From Gammaproteobacteria bacterium (GTDB lineage: Bacteria > Pseudomonadota > Gammaproteobacteria > Halothiobacillales > Halothiobacillaceae): DNA of 18,222 nt. Under the pieces are notes generated by a model. It ran no database searches. It had not been told where the DNA came from and saw only the letters and a program-made list of their open reading frames with translations. The stretch covers positions 1 to 18,222 of the forward strand of contig JARJMX020000042.1 in NCBI GenBank assembly GCA_029335925.2, written 5' to 3'. The position numbers were made by a program, and so were the translations under genes. The stretch's first letter is position 1; each line of letters begins with the position of its first letter. Below are positions 1 to 7,917 of the stretch, piece after piece.

Positions 1-354
1 GAGCAGGCGGGCGGGGTAATCTGGCGGCGCATCGAGCCCTTCGCCCGCCGTCTCCTGCCGGTACGCTCGCCGCGCCAGGCGTTGTTGCTCGGTTTCCTGT
101 GGGGCTGGCTGCCCTGCGGTCTGGTTTATAGCACGCTGATCTGGGCGTTGGCCTCGGGCAGTCCCGCGCAGGGCGCCCTGCTGCTGTTGGGCTGTGGTCT
201 TGGTACCCTGCCCAATCTGCTGCTGATGGGCGTGTTTGCCGCTCAGCTCGGACGCTTCCTGCGCAAGACCGTGGTCCGCTCACTCGCGGGCGGCGCGGTG
301 GCACTGTTCGGCGTGTATACTGCCTTCCTGCCGCTTAGCCATTTTTCTGTCTAA
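1..354 (+). CDS. Sulfite exporter TauE/SafE family (UreH-like) membrane protein, 3' end only
   Basis: The frame is open from the first base of the window to a TAA at 352-354, so the true start lies upstream; 117 residues are visible. The sequence is strongly hydrophobic, with three likely membrane segments: around the motif FLWGWLPCGLVYS, around GCGLGTLPNLLLMG, and near the C-terminus. The WGWLPCGLVY motif and the GLGTLPN motif are typical of the COG2836 / UreH-like branch of the TauE/SafE superfamily. Members of this branch are inner-membrane proteins often encoded near cbb3 oxidase assembly or copper-handling genes. What it transports is not settled and cannot be read from this fragment. 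The family call is firm; the upstream neighbours are outside the window. Confidence 0.85.
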   Translation, partial: EQAGGVIWRRIEPFARRLLPVRSPRQALLLGFLWGWLPCGLVYSTLIWALASGSPAQGALLLLGCGLGTLPNLLLMGVFAAQLGRFLRKTVVRSLAGGAVALFGVYTAFLPLSHFSV

Positions 355-368
355 ATCTTCATGCCGAC

Positions 369-390
369 ATTGGAAATTTTGATTTCCAAT
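369..390. repeat. Perfect inverted repeat, 9-bp arms (ATTGGAAAT / ATTTCCAAT)
   Basis: The arms are 369-377 and 382-390, with the 4-base loop TTTG. It starts 14 bases after the stop of the TauE-like gene. No T-run follows, so it is a poor intrinsic terminator. An operator for the downstream rhodanese gene, or a weak 3'-end hairpin of the upstream transcript, are the alternatives. Confidence 0.5.
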
Positions 391-419
391 ACAGGGCTGG
401 CTGGTAAAAGCTGGTACGC

Positions 420-439
420 GCATTAGTGTTTTCTAATGC
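420..439. repeat. Perfect inverted repeat, 7-bp arms (GCATTAG / CTAATGC)
   Basis: The arms are 420-426 and 433-439, with the loop TGTTTT. It lies 35 bases upstream of the rhodanese GTG start and would fall in the promoter or 5' leader of that gene. It may be an operator or a leader hairpin; no protein can be assigned to it from sequence. Confidence 0.4.
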
Positions 440-474
440 ATAGTCGTCGGATTCAGTAACCAAAGGAAGATCAC

Positions 475-1068
475 GTGAAGAAGAAGATTCTCGCTATTGC
501 CGTTGTCGCCGTTTTCGGCGCCATGACTATGGGCCCCGTGCTGGCCGGTGAAGTCGATGTCTCCAAGGTGCCGGAGAAGAAGCAGACCACCCTCAAGCTG
601 TACCTGACCGCCAAGGAAGCCTACGACATGAAAAAGGAGGGGGGGGACAAGGTGCTGCTGATCGACGTGCGCACCCCGGAAGAGATCCAGTATGTGGGCA
701 ACATGGGGGATATGATGGATGCCAACATTCCCTACCAGTTCAACGACATCTCCGGCTATGACGAGAAGAAGAAGGTCTATGCCAGTTCGCTGAACAGCAA
801 CTTCGTCGCCGAGGTTGAGGAACTGGTCAACAAGCGCGGCCTGGACAAGGAGAGCACGATCATCGTGGCCTGCCGCTCGGGCGACCGCAGCGCGGTATCC
901 GCCAACCTGCTGGCCAAGGCCGGCTACACCCATGTGTATAGCGTGTTCGATGGTTTCGAGGGCGATCTGTCCAAGGATGGTCGCCGTTCCGTCAACGGCT
1001 GGAAGAATGCGGGCCTGCCGTGGACCTACAACATGGACAAGGCGAAGATGTACTTCATCCTTCGCTGA
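475..1068 (+). CDS. Exported single-domain rhodanese-like protein
   Basis: Encodes 197 residues. The GTG start is supported by an AGGA ribosome site at 464-467, seven bases upstream, and by the signal peptide that begins there: KKK, a hydrophobic core, and a probable cut after VLA near residue 24. The product should therefore be periplasmic. A rhodanese fold follows: LLIDVRTPEE at 61-70, the active-site loop CRSGDRS at 133-139 with the presumed catalytic Cys133, and the terminal FDGFEGD motif at 158-164. A six-residue loop after the cysteine is characteristic of sulfur-transferring rhodaneses. The stretch at 75-110 between the DVR motif and the catalytic half is longer than in minimal single-domain forms such as GlpE. 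The sulfur donor and acceptor are unknown. The gene appears monocistronic, with its own leader and a downstream stem-loop. Confidence 0.85.
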   Translation: MKKKILAIAVVAVFGAMTMGPVLAGEVDVSKVPEKKQTTLKLYLTAKEAYDMKKEGGDKVLLIDVRTPEEIQYVGNMGDMMDANIPYQFNDISGYDEKKKVYASSLNSNFVAEVEELVNKRGLDKESTIIVACRSGDRSAVSANLLAKAGYTHVYSVFDGFEGDLSKDGRRSVNGWKNAGLPWTYNMDKAKMYFILR

Positions 1069-1095
1069 TCGCTCTGTTGTTGTAGATCTCAAGGG

Positions 1096-1133
1096 ACAAA
1101 GCCCAGCCCGACGGTTGTCAGGCAGGGCTTTGT
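1096..1133. terminator. Stem-loop between the convergent rhodanese and metW genes
   Basis: The outer arms ACAAAGCCC (1096-1104) and GGGCTTTGT (1125-1133) pair perfectly. An inner stem, GCCCGAC with GTCAGGC, pairs with one mismatch around a GGTT loop. It lies between two convergent stop codons, so it probably ends transcription from both sides. The T-rich tail is modest on either strand. Confidence 0.65.
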
Positions 1134-1171
1134 ATTCTGGCCACGGCCCATGGGCCGCTGTCCGTTGAGGG

Positions 1172-1768
1172 TTAAGCCTTCTCCAGTCGGTATACCGCCG
1201 CCTCGCCCATCAGGTTGGGCAGGAGTCTCATCAGCGCGCCGCTGCGGTGGTCGCTATCGACGATTTCGCGGTCGAGGATCCGCAGACCCAGTTCCTCGCA
1301 CAGGGCCTCGAAGTCGCGCACCGTGCAGAGGTGGATGTTGGGGGTATCGTACCAGCTGTAAGGCAGAGCGCGGGTCACCGGCATGCGTCCACCCAAGGCA
1401 TACTGTATGCGGTTCTTCCAGTAGCCCATGTTGGGGAAGGTGACGATGGCCTCACGACCGATGCTGACCATCTCCTTCAGCAGGCGCTCCGGATGACGCA
1501 TAGCCTGCAGGGTGTGGGTCATGATGACGTAGTCGAAGCTGTCTGCGTCAAACCAGGGGGTGAGGCCCTCGTCGAGATCGGCCTGGATGACGGAAATGCC
1601 GCCCTCCACGCATTTGATCAACTTCTCGATGCTCAGCTCCAGGCCATAGCCGGTCACGCCGTGGCTTTCGCGCAGTTGGCGCAGCAGGGTGCACTCGCCG
1701 CACCCGAGGTCAAGCACACGGCTACCCGGCTTGATCCAGTCGCCGATGATTTCAAGATCCACACGCAT
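1172..1768 (-). CDS. metW: Methionine biosynthesis protein MetW
   Basis: Encodes 198 residues, the normal length for MetW. It has a class I methyltransferase-like fold, with the S-adenosylmethionine-binding-type motif VLDLGCGECTLL at about 18-29 and the family-typical stretches FPNMGYWKNR and SWYDTPNIHLCT. MetW is found almost always with MetX and is needed for efficient homoserine acylation in several proteobacteria; a methyltransferase activity has not been established for it. The start ATG overlaps the metX stop by one base (TGATG at 1766-1770), which implies translational coupling. It is the last gene of the minus-strand operon and ends just before the shared stem-loop. Confidence 0.95.
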   Translation of the reverse strand: MRVDLEIIGDWIKPGSRVLDLGCGECTLLRQLRESHGVTGYGLELSIEKLIKCVEGGISVIQADLDEGLTPWFDADSFDYVIMTHTLQAMRHPERLLKEMVSIGREAIVTFPNMGYWKNRIQYALGGRMPVTRALPYSWYDTPNIHLCTVRDFEALCEELGLRILDREIVDSDHRSGALMRLLPNLMGEAAVYRLEKA

Positions 1769-2925
1769 CAGGCCACTCCCTCTTCAATATCTGCGGCAAC
1801 GCGGCCCATGTAAGCGCGGAACACGGTCATGTAGTCGGGGATGGGAACCAAGAAGGCATCATGGCCGTGGCTGGATTCGATCTCGGCGTAGGTGACGCGC
1901 TTGTCGGCATCCAGCAGGGCCTTGACGATCTCGCGCGAGCGCGCGGGTGAGAAGCGCCAGTCGGTAGTAAAGGATACCACTAGGAATTCGGCGGATGTCT
2001 CGGCGAAGGCCCGCGAGAGGTCATGGTCGAATTCGGCCGCAGGGTCGAAGTAATCCAGCGCCTTGGTCATCAGCAAGTAGGTGTTGGCATCGATACGGTC
2101 GACAAAGCTCGTGCCCTGGTAGCGCAGGTAGCTCTCCACCTGGAATTCGACGTCGAAGCCGAAGTTGATCTTGCCAGCGCGCAGCTCGCGGCCGAATTTG
2201 GCGCGCATGGCGTCGTCAGAGAGATAGGTGATGTGGCCGAGCATGCGTGCCAGCATCAGGCCCTTGCGCGGTACCACGCCGTGCTCTTGGTAGTAACCGT
2301 CGTGGAAGTCGGGGTCGGCAAAGATGGCCTGGCGCGCCACCTCGTTGAAGGCGATGTTCTGCGCCGAAAGCTTGGGCGCGGCAGCAATCACCACCGCGTG
2401 GCGCAAGAGGTTCGGGAAGCTGATCGCCCACTGCATGACTTGCATCCCGCCGAGGCTGCCGCCGATCACTGCCGCCCACTGGCTGATGCCGAGTCGGCGC
2501 ATCAGGCGCTCCTGGCTGCGCACCCAGTCGGCCACGGTGACGATAGGGAAGTCTGGGCCGTAAACGCGCCCGGTCTCCGGGTTGACCGTGGTCGGACCGG
2601 TGCTGCCGCGGCAGCCGCCGAGGTTGTTTAGGCAGACGACGAAGAACCGGTTGGTGTCGATCGGCTTGCCGGGGCCGATGGCGACGTCCCACCAGCCGGG
2701 CTTGCGGTCCTCCATGCTGTGGTAGCCCGCCGCGTGGTGGTCACCGGACAGGGCGTGGCAGATCAGCACCGCATTGGAGCGGTCGGCATTAAGGGTGCCG
2801 TAAGTCTCGATGACCAGCTCGTAGCGCGGCAGGGTCTTGCCGCTGTCGAGCTCGAGCGGCTCTTCGAAGGCAAGGGTCTGGGGGGTCACCAGACCGACGG
2901 AATCCGGCGGCAGAACGGTGGGCAT
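1768..2925 (-). CDS. metX: Homoserine O-acyltransferase MetX
   Basis: Encodes 385 residues with an alpha/beta-hydrolase fold. The visible catalytic triad is Ser157 in GGSLGGMQ, Asp322 in TTDWRFSP and His355 in SSHGHDAF. The motifs CHALSG and [12 protein letters not shown], which shape the active site, are also present. It activates L-homoserine for sulfur incorporation in cytoplasmic methionine synthesis. Proteobacterial MetX proteins next to MetW are often succinyltransferases (MetXS) rather than acetyltransferases; the acyl donor cannot be settled here. The gene follows yggU after 33 bases and overlaps metW by one base. The ribosome site is weak. Confidence 0.95.
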   Translation of the reverse strand: MPTVLPPDSVGLVTPQTLAFEEPLELDSGKTLPRYELVIETYGTLNADRSNAVLICHALSGDHHAAGYHSMEDRKPGWWDVAIGPGKPIDTNRFFVVCLNNLGGCRGSTGPTTVNPETGRVYGPDFPIVTVADWVRSQERLMRRLGISQWAAVIGGSLGGMQVMQWAISFPNLLRHAVVIAAAPKLSAQNIAFNEVARQAIFADPDFHDGYYQEHGVVPRKGLMLARMLGHITYLSDDAMRAKFGRELRAGKINFGFDVEFQVESYLRYQGTSFVDRIDANTYLLMTKALDYFDPAAEFDHDLSRAFAETSAEFLVVSFTTDWRFSPARSREIVKALLDADKRVTYAEIESSHGHDAFLVPIPDYMTVFRAYMGRVAADIEEGVA

Positions 2926-2958
2926 GATGCTCGGCAGGAAAGACGTAGAAGAACCATA

Positions 2959-3255
2959 TTAGCGTGGCGGCAGGGGTGGCGGAAGGATGCGCGGGGCGTC
3001 GATCGCCACGCGCTTCTCCCTTCCGGTGTGGCCGGCGAGCAGCTCAATGCGCGATTTGGGCACACCGAAGGCGTCGGACAGCAGTTCGATCAGGGCTTTG
3101 TTCGCTGCACCGTCCACCGGTGGGGCGTTCAGTCGCACGCGCAGGCGCCCCTCGCGCACGTCCTCCAGCCCCGCCTTACTCGAGCGGGGCTGCACGCGCA
3201 GGCTGAGGATCAGCCGCTCGCCCTCCCAGCGGAACCAGTCGGGCGCATTGCTCAT
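2959..3255 (-). CDS. yggU: DUF167 / YggU family protein
   Basis: Encodes 98 residues, the usual size for the family. The start at 3255 is chosen because the ATG overlaps the yggT stop in an ATGA arrangement at 3252-3255 and because the DUF167 homology begins there; a longer upstream frame is only yggT read out of frame. Diagnostic motifs are VQPRSSKAG at about 21-29 and LNAPPVDGAANKALI at about 42-56. This is a small conserved cytoplasmic protein of unknown biochemical function. The C-terminus is proline-rich (PPPLPPR). Position between yggT and metX matches the order in pseudomonads. Confidence 0.92.
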   Translation of the reverse strand: MSNAPDWFRWEGERLILSLRVQPRSSKAGLEDVREGRLRVRLNAPPVDGAANKALIELLSDAFGVPKSRIELLAGHTGREKRVAIDAPRILPPPLPPR

Positions 3256-3815
3256 AGCGCCAGTCCCACCAAGACCGGCAGCAGCATCAGCTTGGCCATC
3301 TGCACCGCGAGCAGCAGGGCGATCGGCGAGAGGTCGATGCCGCCTAAGTCCGGCAGGATGCGGCGGATCGGGCGCAACAGCGGGGTGATCAACTGGTCCA
3401 GGATGCGTGCCGCAGGAGCGCGTTGGGTGTTGGGAAACCAGCTGAGCACAGCGTGGATAATAATGCCCCAGAACATCATATCCAGCAGTACTTCCAGCAC
3501 GTGTAAAGAGGCGAGCCACAGCAAGGGAAGGATGGAGGACACACCACCGGTGATGGTGTAGGCCAGCAGGAGAAACAGGAGGGCAAGGAGGATGGCCGCG
3601 ACCATGGATGCGCTGTCCTGTCCTTGCACAGCCGGGATGAAGCGGCGCAGCGGTTCGAGCATCGGGTTGGTCAGGCGCACGATGGACTGGGTGATGGGAT
3701 TGTAGAAATCAGCCCGCACCGCCTGCAGAAAAAAGCGTAGCAGGAAAAAGATGATGGCGACGTCGACCACCATCCGCAGCAGGAGGACCATCGGTTGGGT
3801 GAGATTTGTTTCCAT
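3252..3815 (-). CDS. yggT: YggT family membrane protein
   Basis: Encodes 187 residues comprising two tandem YGGT repeats. Each repeat has a hydrophobic helix pair followed by a conserved polar segment: NPITQSIVRLTNPMLEPLRR around 39-58, and later LDQLITPLLRPIRRILP. Several membrane helices are evident, so it sits in the inner membrane. The family has been linked to osmotic and cell-envelope phenotypes, but the molecular role is unclear. It overlaps yggU by four bases and is separated from proC by 215 bases, so it may have its own promoter. No clear ribosome site precedes the ATG. Confidence 0.93.
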   Translation of the reverse strand: METNLTQPMVLLLRMVVDVAIIFFLLRFFLQAVRADFYNPITQSIVRLTNPMLEPLRRFIPAVQGQDSASMVAAILLALLFLLLAYTITGGVSSILPLLWLASLHVLEVLLDMMFWGIIIHAVLSWFPNTQRAPAARILDQLITPLLRPIRRILPDLGGIDLSPIALLLAVQMAKLMLLPVLVGLAL

Positions 3816-3915
3816 ACGTGTTGTGGGTCAGGGACAAAGAAGAAATCCAGATTGGGGGCTAAAGATTGCTTTGTAGGGTCGATGATTCCATCGCTGCGAC
3901 ATGCGACTCTCGCCC

Positions 3916-3976
3916 GCGGCCGATCGTAGAAGGCCGCCCTCGACCCGATCGCGCCGTCGGCAGGCGGCGCTCCTAC
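3916..3976. repeat. REP-like pair of hairpins in the proC-yggT spacer
   Basis: Two short hairpins are visible: GCGGCC (3916-3921) with GGCCGC (3932-3937), and GCGCCG (3951-3956) with CGGCGC (3965-3970). On the minus strand the second unit begins GTAGGAGCGCCGCC and ends at CGATCG. That resembles the GTAGGAGCG-hairpin-CGA layout of REP elements in many gammaproteobacteria. The plus strand also carries GTAGAAGGCCGCC (3926-3938), roughly inverted relative to GGCGGCGCTCCTAC (3963-3976), suggesting a head-to-head pair. Copy number elsewhere in the genome cannot be seen. Confidence 0.5.
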
Positions 3977-4030
3977 GTGGCTTCACTGAATTCGTAGGGT
4001 GTGTCACCGCGATTAACGTTGTGCAAGTTC

Positions 4031-4855
4031 CTAGGTCTGGTCCAGCAGCGTACCGAGTTCAATGGCGCGTTTAAAGGCGGCCTTGAGCGCGTCCGCCAAT
4101 CCCTGCCGTAAGCCCGCCGCTTCGAGTACGGCGATGCCGCGTTCGGTGGTGCCTCCGGGCGAGGTCACCCGGGCGCGTAACATGGCGGGATCGTCCTGGG
4201 ACTCAAGCGCCAGGCGCGCGGCGCCGAGCACGGTCTCGAGCGTCAAAAGGCGTGCGGTGGCGGCCTCCAGGCCGAGCTGCTCACCGGCCGCCTGCCTGGC
4301 CTCCATGACCAGAAACACATAAGCCGGACCGCTGCCCGAGAGGGCAGTCACGGCATCGATCAGTCCCTCCTGCTCCACCCACACCGTCGTGCCGACGGCA
4401 CGCAGGATGGACTCGGCCAGGGCGCGCACGGCGGCGCTGACCTCGGCTGGGGCGAACAGTCCGGTCGCCCCGGCTTGCACCAGCGACGGGGTGTTGGGCA
4501 TGGCGCGCACGATGCGCGCATGGCCGCCAAGCCAGCGGCGCAGGGTGGCTACCCGCACCCCGGCGGCGATCGAGATCACCAGCTGATCGGGGCGCAGGGC
4601 GGGCGCCAGTTCGCGCGCCACGGAGCCGAGCGTCTGCGGCTTGACCGCAAGGACGACGACCTGGGCCTGCTCGACGGCCTTGAGGTTGTCGGCTAGGGTG
4701 CACACTCCAAGCCCTTCGAGCTGGGCGCGGGCCTCGGCATGGGGGTCGGCGATGCATAGGCGCTTCGCCGGATGATTGTTGCGGATCAGTCCGCCCACCA
4801 GGGCGCGGGCCATGTTGCCGCCGCCGATGAAGGCCATCTGGGGTTTGTCGTTCAT
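4031..4855 (-). CDS. proC: Pyrroline-5-carboxylate reductase ProC
   Basis: Encodes 274 residues, the normal length. It catalyses the last step of proline synthesis, NAD(P)H-dependent reduction of pyrroline-5-carboxylate to L-proline, in the cytoplasm. The N-terminal dinucleotide-binding motif FIGGGNMA is at 9-16. LAVKPQ is at 69-74 and RAMPNTPSLVQAGATG at 117-132. The C-terminal dimerisation and active-site motifs ALSGSGPAYVFLVMEA (171-186) and TSPGGTTERGI (231-241) are intact. An AGGA ribosome site sits five bases before the ATG. It follows yggS by 51 bases and is probably cotranscribed with it, the standard proteobacterial pairing. Confidence 0.96.
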   Translation of the reverse strand: MNDKPQMAFIGGGNMARALVGGLIRNNHPAKRLCIADPHAEARAQLEGLGVCTLADNLKAVEQAQVVVLAVKPQTLGSVARELAPALRPDQLVISIAAGVRVATLRRWLGGHARIVRAMPNTPSLVQAGATGLFAPAEVSAAVRALAESILRAVGTTVWVEQEGLIDAVTALSGSGPAYVFLVMEARQAAGEQLGLEAATARLLTLETVLGAARLALESQDDPAMLRARVTSPGGTTERGIAVLEAAGLRQGLADALKAAFKRAIELGTLLDQT

Positions 4856-4906
4856 GGTGTCCTGGATGCGGTTTTGGGTGGATGGAGACTAGCAGAAAGT
4901 TCGTGC

Positions 4907-5650
4907 TCAGTGGCCAGGGCCCGGGCGTGCACCAAAGATGGCACGGCCCACGCGCACCAGGGTCGCTCCCTCGAGCACGGCGGCTTCGAGGTCGTCGGAC
5001 ATACCCATCGATAGGGTGTCCAGCGCCAGTCCCTCTGATTGAAGCTGCTCGAACAGCGCGCGCACGCGACGGAAGCTGTCGCGCTGCCTGAGAGGGTCGT
5101 CGGTGGGGGCAGGGATGGCCATCAGTCCGCGCAAGGCCAGGCGTGGCAGCTGCGCCACGGCGTGGGCGAGGTCGCTCACCTCCTCCGGGTCCGGGGCTAT
5201 GCCGGACTTGGTCGCTTCGCGGTCGATGTTGACCTGGAGGCAGACGTTCAAGGGCGGTAAATCCGCAGGCCTTTGTGCACTCAACCGTTCGGCGATGCGC
5301 AGCCTGTCCACGCTATGCACCCAAGCAAAGCGTTCGGCCACCGGGCGAGTCTTATTGGACTGCAGCGGGCCGATGAAGTGCCACTCGATGGGGAGGTCGG
5401 CCAGCGCCTCCTGTTTCGCCAGGGCTTCCTGCACGTAGCTCTCGCCGAAGGTCCGCTGGCCGCAGGCGAACATCTCCCGCAGGCGTGCGCTGGGCACGGT
5501 CTTGCTGACCGCCACCAGGTGCGCGCCGTCCGACGCCCGCCCAGCTTCCGCCAGGGCGCACGCGAGGCGCTCCCACACCGCGCGAAGTCCCGCGCATTCG
5601 GTGTCCGCGGCCGGTTGCACGCGGTGTGTGGCCGAAGTACCTTCAGTCAT
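4907..5650 (-). CDS. yggS: YggS/PROSC family pyridoxal phosphate homeostasis protein
   Basis: Encodes 247 residues forming a single alanine-racemase-like TIM barrel domain. Lys50 in LVAVSKTVP is the expected PLP-binding lysine. HFIGPLQSNKTR (91-102), VCLQVNIDREATKSG, GLMAIPAP and LSMGMSDDLEAAV follow, with a phosphate-binding VRVGRAIFG near the C-terminus. The family buffers or delivers pyridoxal phosphate and has no established catalytic activity. The N-terminal 15-20 residues look like an unconserved extension. The start lies 33 bases from the divergent pilT start, so their promoters must overlap or lie inside the neighbouring genes. Confidence 0.95.
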   Translation of the reverse strand: MTEGTSATHRVQPAADTECAGLRAVWERLACALAEAGRASDGAHLVAVSKTVPSARLREMFACGQRTFGESYVQEALAKQEALADLPIEWHFIGPLQSNKTRPVAERFAWVHSVDRLRIAERLSAQRPADLPPLNVCLQVNIDREATKSGIAPDPEEVSDLAHAVAQLPRLALRGLMAIPAPTDDPLRQRDSFRRVRALFEQLQSEGLALDTLSMGMSDDLEAAVLEGATLVRVGRAIFGARPGPGH

Positions 5651-5683
5651 CGTTGAATGCTCATCCTTCGTTCAGGGTACGTC

Positions 5684-6718
5684 ATGGATATTGAAACCTT
5701 ACTGGCCTTCTCGGTGAAGAACGGAGCCTCCGACCTGCATCTCTCCGCCGGCGAACCCCCGATGATCCGCGTGGACGGCGATATCCGCCGCATCAATGCC
5801 CCGGCGCTGCAACACAAGGACGTGCACAGCATGGTGTACGACATCATGAACGATAAGCAGCGTAAGGAGTACGAGGATAACCTCGAGACCGACTTCTCGT
5901 TCGAGATCCCGGGCCTTGCCCGCTTTCGTGTCAACGCCTTTGTGCAGAACCGAGGTGCGGGCGCGGTGTTCCGCACCATTCCGAGCAAAGTGCTGTCGCT
6001 CGAGGACCTAGCTGCGCCCAAGATCTTCAAGGAGATTGCCAACCAGCCGCGCGGCATCGTGCTGGTGACGGGGCCGACCGGCTCGGGTAAGTCCACCACC
6101 CTGGCAGCGATGATCAACCACATCAACGAGAACGAGTACTCGCACATCCTGACCATCGAGGACCCGATCGAGTTCGTCCACCAGAGCAAGAAGTCGCTGA
6201 TCAACCAGCGCGAGGTGCACCGCGACACCCATAGCTTCGCCAATGCCCTGCGCTCGGCCCTGCGCGAGGATCCGGACGTGATCCTGGTGGGCGAGATGCG
6301 CGATTTGGAGACCATCCGTCTGGCCCTGACTGGTGCCGAGACCGGCCACTTGGTGTTTGGCACCCTGCACACCTCCAGCGCGGCCAAGACCATCGACCGG
6401 ATCATCGACGTGTTCCCGGCGGCGGAGAAGGACATGGTGCGCGCCATGCTGTCCGAGTCCCTGCGCGCGGTCATCTCGCAGACCCTGCTCAAGAAGGTCG
6501 GTGGCGGCCGCGTGGCGGCGCACGAGATCATGATCGGCACCCCGGCGATCCGCAACCTGATCCGCGAGAACAAGGTCGCGCAGATGTATTCGGCCATTCA
6601 GACCGGCCAGCAGTATGGCATGCAGACCCTGGATCAGAACCTCAAGGAGCTGGTGGCGCGCAACATCATCACCCGTGAGACAGCTCGCTCGGTAGCCGTC
6701 AACAAGGCTGACTTCTAA
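5684..6718 (+). CDS. pilT: Type IV pilus retraction ATPase PilT
   Basis: Encodes 344 residues, the length of Pseudomonas PilT. The start MDIETLLAFS at 5684 is preferred over an in-frame ATG at 5657 because it matches the conserved N-terminus and has AGGG at 5674-5677, six bases upstream. Visible motifs: Walker A GPTGSGKST (130-138), Asp box TIEDPIE (158-164), Walker B VILVGEMRD (199-207) and His box GTLHTSSA (226-233). The PilT signature AIRNLIRE lies in the C-terminal third and is important for retraction. The product is a cytoplasmic hexameric motor that depolymerises pili to drive twitching motility. The gene leads a plus-strand run of three related ATPases, divergent from yggS. Confidence 0.97.
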   Translation: MDIETLLAFSVKNGASDLHLSAGEPPMIRVDGDIRRINAPALQHKDVHSMVYDIMNDKQRKEYEDNLETDFSFEIPGLARFRVNAFVQNRGAGAVFRTIPSKVLSLEDLAAPKIFKEIANQPRGIVLVTGPTGSGKSTTLAAMINHINENEYSHILTIEDPIEFVHQSKKSLINQREVHRDTHSFANALRSALREDPDVILVGEMRDLETIRLALTGAETGHLVFGTLHTSSAAKTIDRIIDVFPAAEKDMVRAMLSESLRAVISQTLLKKVGGGRVAAHEIMIGTPAIRNLIRENKVAQMYSAIQTGQQYGMQTLDQNLKELVARNIITRETARSVAVNKADF

Positions 6719-6729
6719 GGAGCACCGTC

Positions 6730-7911
6730 ATGGATCGCAATCAGGCCATTGGCTACATCCACGACCTTTTGCGACGCATGGTGGAAAGCGGGGCGTCCGA
6801 TTTGTTCATCACCGTCGGTGCGCCCGCTTCCGTCAAGCTCAACGGTCTGATCACCCCGCTCACCTCCCAGGTGCTGTCGAATACGCATTGCGACCTGCTG
6901 GTGCGTTCGATCATGAACGACAAGCAGACCGCGGAGTTTGAAGCCCGGCACGAGATCAACTTTGCCATCGCCCTGCCCGGGGTGGCGCGCTTTCGCGTCA
7001 ACGCCTTCACTCAGCGCGGCTCGGTGGGCATGGTGTTGCGCCTGATTCGTACAGATATTCCGAAATTCGAAGAGCTACAGCTGCCAGGCATTCTCCGCGA
7101 TCTGGCCATGACCAAGCGCGGCTTAGTGATCTTCGTCGGCGCCACCAGTTCAGGCAAATCCACCTCGCTCGCCTCGATGGTGGACTACCGTAACGAGAAC
7201 AGTCAGGGACACATCGTCACCATCGAGGACCCAATCGAGTTCGTCCACAAGCACAAGAAGTGCCTGGTGACCCAGCGCGAGGTGGGGGTGGATACGGAAA
7301 GCTACGAGGTCGCGCTCAAGAACACCCTGCGGCAAGCTCCGGATGTCATCCTGATCGGCGAGATCCGCGATCGCGAGACCATGAATTATGCAATCGCCTT
7401 CGCTGAAACCGGACACCTGTGCCTGTCCACCCTGCATGCCAACAATGCCAACCAGGCGCTCGATCGCATCATCAACTTTTTCCCCGAGGAACGGCGTCCG
7501 CAATTGCTGATGGACCTTTCCCTCAACCTCAAGGCGATCATCTCCCAGCGCCTCTGTCGCACCGAAGACGGCAAGGGCCGGGTGCCGGCGGTGGAGGTCT
7601 TGATCAATACACCCCTGATGGCCGACCTGATCTTCCAGGGCAAGGTGCATGAGATGAAGGACCTCATGAAGCGCTCGCGCGAGAGCGGTATGCAGACCTT
7701 CGATCAAGCCCTGTTTGATCTCTACGAAGCGGGCAAGATCAGCCTCGAGGAGGCGCTACGCAATGCCGATTCCATCAACGATTTGCGCCTGGCGATCAAG
7801 CTCAACAGCAAGCGCGGCCGCACCCGTGACCTGATGATGGATACGGAGCAGATCACTATCCGGGACGACAATGCCGAAACCCACTTTGGCCCAGGCTTGC
7901 GCCTGAAATGA
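6730..7911 (+). CDS. pilU: Type IV pilus retraction ATPase accessory protein PilU
   Basis: Encodes 393 residues. The ATG at 6730 is seven bases after AAGGAG (6717-6722), which overlaps the pilT stop, so the pair is coupled. Similarity to PilU is clear from LKNTLRQAPDVILIGEIRD, STLHANNANQALDRIINFFP and MQTFDQALFDLYEAGKI. The Walker A motif at 137-145 reads GATSSGKST, with Ser140 where Gly is usual; the essential GKS/T is kept. The C-terminal tail of about 40 residues after the ATPase core is variable in PilU. PilU works as a PilT-dependent helper in pilus retraction. Of the two PilU-like proteins here, this one is closer to canonical PilU. Confidence 0.92.
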   Translation: MDRNQAIGYIHDLLRRMVESGASDLFITVGAPASVKLNGLITPLTSQVLSNTHCDLLVRSIMNDKQTAEFEARHEINFAIALPGVARFRVNAFTQRGSVGMVLRLIRTDIPKFEELQLPGILRDLAMTKRGLVIFVGATSSGKSTSLASMVDYRNENSQGHIVTIEDPIEFVHKHKKCLVTQREVGVDTESYEVALKNTLRQAPDVILIGEIRDRETMNYAIAFAETGHLCLSTLHANNANQALDRIINFFPEERRPQLLMDLSLNLKAIISQRLCRTEDGKGRVPAVEVLINTPLMADLIFQGKVHEMKDLMKRSRESGMQTFDQALFDLYEAGKISLEEALRNADSINDLRLAIKLNSKRGRTRDLMMDTEQITIRDDNAETHFGPGLRLK

Positions 7912-7917
7912 GCCACC

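Noticed and set aside
433..1092. A 219-codon minus-strand frame opposite the rhodanese gene
   Set aside because: The plus-strand gene has a signal peptide, ribosome site and catalytic motif; the antisense product is a composition artefact.
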